From an uncultured Chitinophagaceae bacterium (GTDB lineage Bacteria; Bacteroidota; Bacteroidia; Chitinophagales; Chitinophagaceae): a stretch of 8,037 bases of DNA. Location of the stretch: positions 1 to 8,037 of the forward strand of contig CAILAF010000499.1 in the NCBI GenBank assembly GCA_903832075.1. Reading direction: 5' to 3'. A program made the position numbers and the translations under genes. Position 1 is the stretch's first letter; the number at the start of each line of letters is the position of its first letter. The notes below the pieces were generated by a model. It did no database searches and was not told the origin of the DNA. It was given only the letters and a program-made list of their open reading frames with translations. Positions 1 through 6,101 of the stretch are shown here, piece after piece.

Positions 1-339
1 AAAGAATATACTGCCGAATTGAGTGGATGGTATAATGGTCCCGGTGTTTGGGGAGCTACCGGTACTTTAAAAGCTATGGGTAGTGTTGATGTTGGCGCGC
101 AAAAACAATTTTTAAAGAAGAAAGCAACGATAAAATTATCGGCTACTGATATTTTTGCAACAGCGCAAACATGGCATATTCACAATGTTTTTGGAGGTTT
201 ATATCTGGATGGTATTGGTATGAATGAAAGCAGAACAATTCGTTTAAATTTCACTTACCGTTTTGGAAGCAATCAAATAAAATCTGAGCGACAAAGACAA
301 ACAGGATTAGAAAGTGAAAGCAAAAGAATTAAAGGATGA
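1..339 (+). CDS. Outer-membrane beta-barrel protein, C-terminal fragment (TonB-dependent-receptor-like)
   Basis: The reading frame is open from base 1 and ends at TGA 337-339, giving the last 112 residues of a protein whose start lies outside the window. The fragment shows alternating amphipathic strands typical of an outer-membrane beta-barrel: a strand around AELSGWYNG, a turn, strands ending in VDVGAQKQFL and ATIKLSATDIF, and a final strand TIRLNFTYRFG. The pattern 'lysine-rich turn, then KLSATDIF, then a last strand ending YRFG' resembles the C-terminal barrel of Bacteroidota proteins annotated as outer membrane beta-barrel family or TonB-dependent receptor. After the last strand comes a strongly polar tail of about 25 residues (from SNQIKSERQRQ to the end). 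The barrel presumably carries a substrate across, or binds it at, the outer membrane, but the substrate cannot be told from this piece. The gene converges on the glycosyltransferase with only 21 nt between stop codons, so the two are not co-transcribed. Confidence 0.75.
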   Translation, partial: KEYTAELSGWYNGPGVWGATGTLKAMGSVDVGAQKQFLKKKATIKLSATDIFATAQTWHIHNVFGGLYLDGIGMNESRTIRLNFTYRFGSNQIKSERQRQTGLESESKRIKG

Positions 340-360
340 TATATAAACGTAACTTAAATT

Positions 361-1350
361 TTATTTAATTTCTTCAATTGCATCAGTAGCTATTTTTTCA
401 ACATCTTGCAATTCCATACATTTAAAATGTTTCCTTGGGCAGTTCGTTGTTCCGTAATTAGAACAAGGTTGACAAGATAATTTATCAACAAGATAATTTT
501 TATGCAATGAAATATTTCTTTTACCATAATAAGGCTCCACATCTAACTTAGGTGAGGTTCCACCCCAAATTGCAAAAACCTTTTTTTGATAAGCGCAAGC
601 AATGTATTGCATACCGGTATCATGAGAAATCACCAATTTTGACTTACTAATAATATCAGCAGATTCATTTAAACTAAATTTTCCGCAAGCATTAAATATT
701 TTTATTTCATCTATTAAAGCAATATCATTTCCATTTTCTGCATCTTCTTTCCCGCCAATCAATATAATTGGATAATGGATGTTTTTGCACAATAATCTTA
801 ATTTAGTCTGAGTTAATTTTTTTGTATAAAAAGAAGCACCAATAACAATGGCAATAAAACCTTGCGAATGAGTAAGCGGTAATCTTTCGCTTTTAACAAC
901 ATCCTTTTCGGCAATAAAATAATCAAGCCCTTTTCCATCATCTATAACTCCTAAATCCTTCACTGCATCCAAACAACGCAGAGATATATGTCTACCGGGC
1001 ATTACATTAATTTGAAATCGTGTAAGCAGAAATTTTTGAATACTTAATTTTTTATAAGAAAGTACTTTAGCGCCTAATTGAATTCTTATTCTGAATGATC
1101 GAAAATTTTTATGCAAATCAATTACATAATCAAATTTTTCATTTTTCAATTGTTCAATAATTTCATGAATATTATTATCATAATAATGAAATTGATCAAT
1201 ATAAGGATTGGCTATTGTTACCTCTTTCATTGAAAGCTTTGAAAGAAAGTGTATTTCAGCATCTTTCATTTGTTGCTTTAAACACCTGATAACAGGAGTA
1301 GTTAAAACAATATCGCCAATGGAAGAAAAACGAATGATGAGAAATTTCAT
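361..1350 (-). CDS. Glycosyltransferase family 9 (heptosyltransferase-like)
   Basis: This 329-residue protein has the usual length of a family 9 glycosyltransferase, the family of ADP-heptose:LPS heptosyltransferases WaaC and WaaF. It begins with the hallmark MKFLIIRFSSIGDIVLTTPV, in which Asp13 matches the position of the catalytic Asp of WaaC. The C-terminal nucleotide-sugar-binding half carries ILIGGKED (about 196-203), a SKLVISHDTGMQYIA segment (about 237-251, with His243, Asp244, Thr245 and Gly246) and IWGGTSP (261-267). Near the C-terminus four cysteines (293, 296, 304, 311) form a CxxC-x7-C-x6-C cluster, which I recall from other Bacteroidota members. The likely role is transfer of a sugar to a lipid A core or another surface glycan at the cytoplasmic face of the inner membrane; true heptose specificity is not established. 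The ATG at 1350 is chosen because the Rossmann-fold beta strand begins right after it. It is the last gene of the minus-strand block, 73 nt after an MFS gene, and may also have its own promoter. Confidence 0.9.
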   Translation of the reverse strand: MKFLIIRFSSIGDIVLTTPVIRCLKQQMKDAEIHFLSKLSMKEVTIANPYIDQFHYYDNNIHEIIEQLKNEKFDYVIDLHKNFRSFRIRIQLGAKVLSYKKLSIQKFLLTRFQINVMPGRHISLRCLDAVKDLGVIDDGKGLDYFIAEKDVVKSERLPLTHSQGFIAIVIGASFYTKKLTQTKLRLLCKNIHYPIILIGGKEDAENGNDIALIDEIKIFNACGKFSLNESADIISKSKLVISHDTGMQYIACAYQKKVFAIWGGTSPKLDVEPYYGKRNISLHKNYLVDKLSCQPCSNYGTTNCPRKHFKCMELQDVEKIATDAIEEIK

Positions 1351-1351
1351 A

Positions 1352-1402
1352 ACACGAATAAAAGCGAATTAAAAGAACAAATTTAAATAAAACAATTCGT
1401 GT
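1352..1402. repeat. Imperfect inverted repeat in the MFS-GT9 gap
   Basis: ACACGAAT at 1352-1359 is the exact reverse complement of ATTCGTGT at 1395-1402, with 35 nt between the arms. A second pair, AATTAAAA at 1367-1374 and TTTTAATT at 1409-1416, is also exactly complementary but is not nested with the first. CGAATT (1365-1370) can alternatively pair with AATTCG at 1394-1399 or 1403-1408. The gap therefore holds several copies of an ATTCG-based word in both orientations. No T-tract follows on the minus strand, so it does not look like an intrinsic terminator. It may be a repeat-type intergenic element or leader structure for the glycosyltransferase. Confidence 0.4.
1378..1385 (-). promoter_or_regulatory. 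Candidate -7 promoter element for the GT9 gene
   Basis: On the minus strand this reads TAAATTTG, a full match to the Bacteroidota -7 consensus TAnnTTTG. It would place transcription start about 20-25 nt before the glycosyltransferase ATG at 1350. A TTG at the usual -33 distance is not evident; the only nearby one is too close. AT-rich sequence gives such matches by chance, so this is a suggestion only. If real, the glycosyltransferase can be transcribed independently of the upstream transporters. Confidence 0.35.
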
Positions 1403-1423
1403 AATTCGTTTTAATTAATATAA

Positions 1424-2662
1424 TCACTCTTCCACATAATTCAAATCTTTATGAAAAGTTTCTTCTGTAAAATAAAATGCAATTAAAGTAATGCTCATAA
1501 CAACAATACCGGTTACAATGCCGCTGTTAATTAAAGTCCAATGCCAATTTTTTTGAAATAAATCTAAGAACATCAAATTAATTAATGGCAATGCACCACG
1601 CACCATATTCGGAATAGTTGTTGCAGCTGTTGCACGCAAATTAGTTCCGAAATGTTCTGCGCCCATTGTTATAAAAATTGCCCAGAAACCAGTGCTGAAG
1701 CCCAACAACGCACAAATAGAATACATGGAAGTATCGGTATTATTATAGCTGCTAAAAAATAAAATCAAACTCACAATACTTATAGAATAATATAATAACA
1801 ATGCTTTTTTTCTACTCTTAAAAAACTGACTCACCAATCCAACAAACATATCTCCTGCTGCAATAGAAGCATAAGCAAACATGATTGATTTACCACTGTC
1901 AATTGTTGTTGAACCAAACATAGCTTTTCCAAAACGATCACTTTGATTAACTAAAATTCCAATCACATACCAGGTTGGTAATCCAACTAAAATGGCTAAT
2001 AAATATTTTTTAAACCGATCCCATTTATTAAATAACATAAAGAAATTTCCACGTACAACATTTGTTGCTTTCACTTGTTTAAACATTCCTGATTCAGCAA
2101 CAGTTACCCGCAATAACAATAATGCTATACCTAATCCGCCACCAATTTTATAACATAAACGCCAATCAGTTGTAAGTTGATAAGTAAAGTAAGCAAAAAC
2201 AGCACCGCTTAATCCAATGCCCGCCACCATTGACGTTCCAATACCTCTTTTATTTTGTGGCAACAATTCACTTACTAAAGTAATACCAGCCCCCAACTCA
2301 CCTGCCAAACCTAAGCCGGCCAAAAAACGACACCATGCATATTGATCAACTGTTGTAATATATGCAGTAATAAAATTTGCAATAGAATATAAAATGATTG
2401 AACCAAACAAAACACTTAATCTTCCTTTTTTATCTCCTAATATGCCCCACAAAATTCCGCCAATTAATAAACCACTCATTTGCCAATTAATTACATGCGT
2501 ACTATCTGCCAACATAGTTGAATCTGTTGCACCAACTCCTAACATGCTCGACTTTTTTACAATCGTAAATAATAACAGATCGTAGATATCAACAAAATAA
2601 CCTAATGCTGCAACAATTACTACTAAAGAAAATACGCTGTGTTGTTTTTGGTTATTATTCAT
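1424..2662 (-). CDS. MFS transporter, copy A of a tandem pair
   Basis: This 412-residue protein has the length and roughly twelve hydrophobic segments of a major facilitator superfamily permease in the inner membrane. The cytoplasmic loop between helices 2 and 3 has the classic motif A, GDKKGR (76-81). Helix 1 has two acidic residues in DIYDLLLF (Asp25, Asp28), candidates for proton or cation coupling. Helix 4 region RFLAGLGLAGELGAG (112-126) with SELLP...KRG (131-140) resembles the sugar-porter and metabolite:H+ symporter branches. A central loop SRKK (283-286) is the half-repeat equivalent of motif A. The C-terminus ends KDLNYVEE. The substrate is unknown. The next gene upstream in the block (2771-4000) is a clear paralog over the whole length, about half the positions being identical by eye. 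A 108-nt gap separates them, so co-transcription is plausible but not certain. The ATG at 2662 leaves a short polar N-terminus before helix 1, as in the paralog. Confidence 0.88.
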   Translation of the reverse strand: MNNNQKQHSVFSLVVIVAALGYFVDIYDLLLFTIVKKSSMLGVGATDSTMLADSTHVINWQMSGLLIGGILWGILGDKKGRLSVLFGSIILYSIANFITAYITTVDQYAWCRFLAGLGLAGELGAGITLVSELLPQNKRGIGTSMVAGIGLSGAVFAYFTYQLTTDWRLCYKIGGGLGIALLLLRVTVAESGMFKQVKATNVVRGNFFMLFNKWDRFKKYLLAILVGLPTWYVIGILVNQSDRFGKAMFGSTTIDSGKSIMFAYASIAAGDMFVGLVSQFFKSRKKALLLYYSISIVSLILFFSSYNNTDTSMYSICALLGFSTGFWAIFITMGAEHFGTNLRATAATTIPNMVRGALPLINLMFLDLFQKNWHWTLINSGIVTGIVVMSITLIAFYFTEETFHKDLNYVEE

Positions 2663-2720
2663 ACAAGAAAAATTAATGATGATAAATATAATACCAACTT
2701 TTGTATTTCATAGCATCTTT

Positions 2721-2735
2721 GGTTGCGTCGCAATC
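2721..2735. repeat. Short GC-rich palindrome between the two MFS genes
   Basis: Within an AT-rich 108-nt gap, bases 2723-2733 read TTGCGTCGCAA, a perfect palindrome of two 5-nt arms around a single central T. It extends outward to GG and TC through one G-T position, giving GGTTGCGTCGCAATC. As RNA it could form only a small stem with a three-base loop. No T-tract follows in the direction of the flanking genes, so a terminator is unlikely. It could be an operator or a small dispersed repeat. The rest of the gap (2663-2770) shows nothing else I can name. Confidence 0.35.
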
Positions 2736-2770
2736 CTTTTATCTCTATATCTTTTCTCAGCAACAATGTT

Positions 2771-4000
2771 TTATTCTTCTACAAAATTTAAATCCTTTCC
2801 ATAAGTTTCTTTTGTATATAAAGCAGATACAATTGCAATAATCATTACTACCACGCCGGTTAATAATCCACCTGTTATATAATTAACATGCAGAATATAT
2901 CTGAATCCTTTAAACATCAGCAAAACCAATGGTAACGCACCTCTTACCATATTTGGAATTGAGATGGCAGCTGATGCTCGCAAATTTGTTCCAAATTGCT
3001 CTGCACTCATGGTAATATATAAAACAGATATACCGGAACCTAAACCTAATCCGGCACATATTAAATACATGTTTGTTGCGCTGCTGCCACTTTGCAAAAA
3101 ATACAACGCAATAAAAATTGTTGTAATGCCATAAAAAATAAACAAAGTTTTTTTACGGCTCTTAATATAATTACTTAATAAACCAGCACCCATATCTCCA
3201 AACACCAATGCCGCATATTGAAACAATATTGCTTTTGCAGGATCCACATTTTCTATACCAAATTCTTTTCCAAATTTATCAGAGAAAGTAATTAATACAC
3301 CAATCATATACCAAACCGGTAAACCAATTAATATGCCTCGCATGTATCTGAAAAATCTTTCTTTGGTTTTAAAGAATAATAAAAAATTACCTCTTGCAAT
3401 ATTTGTTGATTTTATGTTTGCAAACATGGAACTCTCCATTACACTTACTCTTAAAAACAATAAAAGAATTCCCATTCCTCCACCAACAAAATAACACAAG
3501 CGCCAATTATCATTTGATAATTTAAAAACAAAATAAGCGGTTATGGCACCAAATACTCCGGTTGTAGCAATAATAGTTGATGCAATTCCTCTTTTTTCTT
3601 TCGATAACATTTCACTTACCAATGTAATGCTTGCACCCAACTCTCCTGCCAAACCAAAGCCGGCAATGAATCTCAAGACAAGATATTCATTTGCATTTGT
3701 AACAAATCCATTAGCGATAGTAGCAAGAGAATACAAAACAATTGAGCCAAACAAAACACTCAATCTTCCTTTTTTATCGCCCATTATTCCCCAAATAATA
3801 CCGCCTAATAATTGACCGATCATTTGCAGACTTAAAATATTTTCACCTTGAATTAAAATTTGATTTTCAGATAATCCTAAAGAAGCTAAACTTGGTTTGC
3901 GAATAATATTAAATAATAAGAGATCGAATATATCAACAAAAAAACCCAATGCGCCAACAATTACAGGCAACGAGAAAACATTTAATTGTTTTGATGACAT
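2771..4000 (-). CDS. MFS transporter, copy B of a tandem pair
   Basis: This is a 409-residue permease of the major facilitator superfamily and a paralog of the gene at 1424-2662. Helix 1 carries DIFDLLLF (Asp23, Asp26), loop 2-3 has motif A GDKKGR (74-79), helix 4 has RFIAGFGLAGELGAS (110-124) followed by SEML...KRG, and the mid-protein loop has SRKK (281-284). Features shared with copy A but outside generic MFS motifs include STN-ARGNF (198-205), GLPVWYMIG (226-234), QFGTNLRA (335-342), IPNMVRGALPL (348-358) and the terminus KDLNFVEE. These suggest the two copies belong to one narrow subfamily, perhaps with related substrates, though the substrate cannot be named. Its start lies 7 nt after the DedA stop codon, so it is almost certainly translated from the same mRNA as the DedA gene. 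The N-terminal loop between helices 1 and 2 (about 31-58) is the least conserved region between copies. Confidence 0.88.
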   Translation of the reverse strand: MSSKQLNVFSLPVIVGALGFFVDIFDLLLFNIIRKPSLASLGLSENQILIQGENILSLQMIGQLLGGIIWGIMGDKKGRLSVLFGSIVLYSLATIANGFVTNANEYLVLRFIAGFGLAGELGASITLVSEMLSKEKRGIASTIIATTGVFGAITAYFVFKLSNDNWRLCYFVGGGMGILLLFLRVSVMESSMFANIKSTNIARGNFLLFFKTKERFFRYMRGILIGLPVWYMIGVLITFSDKFGKEFGIENVDPAKAILFQYAALVFGDMGAGLLSNYIKSRKKTLFIFYGITTIFIALYFLQSGSSATNMYLICAGLGLGSGISVLYITMSAEQFGTNLRASAAISIPNMVRGALPLVLLMFKGFRYILHVNYITGGLLTGVVVMIIAIVSALYTKETYGKDLNFVEE

Positions 4001-4007
4001 GCGTAAT

Positions 4008-4718
4008 TTATTTTTTCTTGCTAGGGAAAAATAATTTTAATAAAACAGGTCCGGATGTTACCAACACAATTCCCAATACAATTATTTCAAGATGATTTTT
4101 TAAATCAAAATCAAATTGCTTTAAAATCCATTGTTGCAAAAAATGTCCTGACATAATCATCGTAAAAACCCAAGCAACACATCCAAGTATATTATAGTAA
4201 GAGAATTTCTTTTTATCCATCTCAACAATACCGGCAACAATTGGCGCAAATGTTCTGATGATAGGAATAAATCTTGCAATGATAATTGCACCGCCACCAT
4301 TCTTTTCATAAAAATCGTGTGCTTCTTGTAAATATTTTTTCTTGAACAATAAATTATCTTTCCAATGATACATTGTTGGACCAACTTTTTTTCCAAACCA
4401 ATAACCAACAGAATTTCCAATTATTCCTGCAACGGAAATCAATCCAATCAACACAAAAAGATCAATCCATTCATTATTAAAATTTTGCAATCCAAATATT
4501 TCCAAAAACTCATAAGCCAAGCCCGGCTTGCCATTCACACCTTCATGACAATAAATTCCTGAAACAAATAATAAACTATCGCCAGGTAAAAAAAATCCTG
4601 CAAACAATCCGGTTTCAGCAAATACCACAAATAACAATAACCACAATCCACCGTGTTCAATATAAAATTGAGGTTGAAATAATTGATGCCATTGAAATGA
4701 TAATAATATAGAACTCAT
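4008..4718 (-). CDS. DedA family membrane protein (VTT / SNARE-associated domain)
   Basis: This 236-residue inner-membrane protein has the size of DedA proteins. The first half has the re-entrant signature FAETGLFAGFFLPGDSLLF (33-51), with Glu35 and Asp47 spaced twelve apart like the acidic pair reported as essential in E. coli YqjA. The second half has ARFIPIIRTFAPIVAG (148-163), with Arg149 and Arg155 matching the essential arginine pair. Between them lies the glycine motif GNSVGYWFGKKVG (101-113). Some DedA proteins act as flippases recycling undecaprenyl phosphate or other lipids, and others support membrane potential and drug tolerance; which applies here is not shown. A stretch of about 25 residues after the first signature (58-83) looks like an extra loop. 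The gene sits 18 nt after the SDF symporter and 7 nt before an MFS gene, so the three very likely form an operon. The C-terminus ends in a basic SKKK. Confidence 0.92.
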   Translation of the reverse strand: MSSILLSFQWHQLFQPQFYIEHGGLWLLLFVVFAETGLFAGFFLPGDSLLFVSGIYCHEGVNGKPGLAYEFLEIFGLQNFNNEWIDLFVLIGLISVAGIIGNSVGYWFGKKVGPTMYHWKDNLLFKKKYLQEAHDFYEKNGGGAIIIARFIPIIRTFAPIVAGIVEMDKKKFSYYNILGCVAWVFTMIMSGHFLQQWILKQFDFDLKNHLEIIVLGIVLVTSGPVLLKLFFPSKKK

Positions 4719-4736
4719 AATTTTTGATTGATAAAA

Positions 4737-5966
4737 TTATTCTAATCCGCCTTCCCATTTACTTACCACACTTGTTGCCAATGCATTTCCCAAAACATTG
4801 GTTGAAGTGCGGAACATATCGCAAAAATGGTCAATTGGTAAAATCAACGCAATGCCTTCGGGTGGAATATTAAACATAGCACAAGTTGCAGTTACAACAA
4901 TCAATGCAGCACGCGGCACACCTGCAACACCTTTACTGGTAAGCATTAATACCAACAACATAGTTAATTGTGTTCCTATACTTAAATGAATATTATAAGC
5001 CTGTGCAATTGCAATGCTTGCAAAAGTCATGTAAATCATACTTCCAGCTAAATTGAATGAATAACCCAATGGTAAAATGAAAGCAACAATTTTATTGTTA
5101 CAACCATATCTTTCTAACTCTTCTGTTAGTTTAGGAAATGCAGCTTCGCTGCTTGTTGTGCTGAATGCAATGAACATAGGTGAAACAATATGCCTTAATA
5201 AAGGATTCAATTTTTTTCCAAGAATAATATAACCGGCAATTAAATGTAAGCCCCATAAAATAATAACACCAATAACAAAATAGAGATAATAAAATGCATA
5301 AAAATCAAATACTCTAAAACCACTTTCTGCTACAACTGATGATAATGCACCAAATACACCTAATGGAGCAAAATACATAACATAACCTACCATTTTTAAA
5401 ATTACATGCGATGCAATCTCAAAAGCATTGATCAATGGTTTTGCAGCATCACCTAATGCAGCAGTCGCTAATCCGAAGAAGATAGAAAAAACAACAATGT
5501 GCAAAATTTCATTCACACTCATCGCTTCAAAAACACTTTTAGGAAATACATGCTGCACAAATGTTTCTAAAGTAAATGATTTAGTATTTGCTACTAATTC
5601 TTTAGCATCATTATAATTAGCATTCGATAAATTAATCAATGTTCCGGGATGAGTAATATTTACCAATAACATTCCTAAAAACAAAGACACTAATGATGCT
5701 GTAACAAACCAAAGCATTGCTTTTCCGCCAACACGACCAACAGTTTTCATATCACCTAACTTAGCAATACCTACAACTAAAGTGGTAAATACTAATGGTG
5801 CAATAAGCATTTGTATCAAACGCAAAAAAACGGTAGTAAGTAATTTAATATTTTTTGAGAATTCAATATTAAATTGAGGCGATGAATAGATATGAACAAA
5901 ATAACCTACTATTCCAGCAATCACCATAGCAATGATGATACTTAATGTTAAAGCATATTTCTTCAT
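4737..5966 (-). CDS. Dicarboxylate/amino acid:cation symporter (SDF/DAACS family)
   Basis: This 409-residue protein belongs to the glutamate/aspartate and C4-dicarboxylate symporter family (GltP, GltPh, DctA). It has helix 2-3 sequence FLRLIQMLIAPLVFTTLVVG (47-66), the HP1 serine-rich tip FSTTSSEAAFP (268-278, DctA-like), helix 7 GYSFNLAGSMIY (301-312), HP2 GVAGVPRAAL (346-355) and helix 8 IDHFCDMFRTSTNVLGN (378-394). Asp383, Arg386, Thr387 and Asn390 match the substrate-binding residues Asp394, Arg397, Thr398 and Asn401 of GltPh. The conserved arginine argues for an acidic substrate such as aspartate, glutamate or a dicarboxylate. Two cation-site acids are replaced: the NMDGT aspartate is Ala307, and the GltPh Asp405 position is Asn394 (Asn also occurs in DctA). 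It is the first gene of the minus-strand block, 18 nt ahead of the DedA gene. It is transcribed divergently from the APC permease across 135 nt. No convincing promoter for it was found. Confidence 0.93.
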   Translation of the reverse strand: MKKYALTLSIIIAMVIAGIVGYFVHIYSSPQFNIEFSKNIKLLTTVFLRLIQMLIAPLVFTTLVVGIAKLGDMKTVGRVGGKAMLWFVTASLVSLFLGMLLVNITHPGTLINLSNANYNDAKELVANTKSFTLETFVQHVFPKSVFEAMSVNEILHIVVFSIFFGLATAALGDAAKPLINAFEIASHVILKMVGYVMYFAPLGVFGALSSVVAESGFRVFDFYAFYYLYFVIGVIILWGLHLIAGYIILGKKLNPLLRHIVSPMFIAFSTTSSEAAFPKLTEELERYGCNNKIVAFILPLGYSFNLAGSMIYMTFASIAIAQAYNIHLSIGTQLTMLLVLMLTSKGVAGVPRAALIVVTATCAMFNIPPEGIALILPIDHFCDMFRTSTNVLGNALATSVVSKWEGGLE

Positions 5967-6010
5967 TCAGGCAGCTAATTTGAGGCAATATAAGTTATTC
6001 ATGCGAAAGC

Positions 6011-6018
6011 TATTTTTG
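6011..6018 (+). promoter_or_regulatory. Candidate -7 promoter element for the APC permease
   Basis: TATTTTTG matches the Bacteroidota -7 consensus TAnnTTTG and lies in the 135-nt divergent region between the SDF symporter and the APC permease. It would give a leader of about 80 nt before the permease ATG at 6102. There is no TTG at the expected -33 distance (the nearest upstream TTTG, at 5979-5982, is too far), so support rests on the -7 match alone. I saw no riboswitch-like structure in the leader. Confidence 0.35.
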
Positions 6019-6101
6019 TGCTTTCATAAAACATTTGGAGTATCAAATAAATAAATGCTTATTTTTCCAAACCAAATTATAAAACCTTAATCAACTGTAT
6101 T

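Noticed and set aside
340..360. A bidirectional terminator between the convergent outer-membrane and GT9 genes.
   Set aside because: The 21-nt gap is AT-rich but contains no stem of useful length.
2663..2770. The palindrome between the MFS genes as a terminator for the upstream MFS gene.
   Set aside because: The stem is only about six pairs and no T-tract follows on the minus strand.
2394..3815. Two + strand open frames (2394-2585 and 3543-3815) that share the peptide IEPNKTLNLPFLSP.
   Set aside because: They lie antisense to the motif A region of the two MFS paralogs. The shared peptide simply reflects the similarity of the genes on the other strand.
4157..4562. Short open frames inside the DedA gene on both strands.
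   Set aside because: The DedA frame carries complete family motifs across this stretch. The others are low-complexity shadows without recognisable features.
4798..5616. Two + strand open frames opposite the SDF symporter.
   Set aside because: They are antisense to strongly conserved helix 7, helix 8 and HP2 coding sequence, with no start signals or recognisable domains.
5986..5992. Minus-strand TATATTG upstream of the SDF symporter as a possible -7 element.
   Set aside because: It is one T short of TAnnTTTG, has no -33 partner, and would leave a very short leader; too weak to call.
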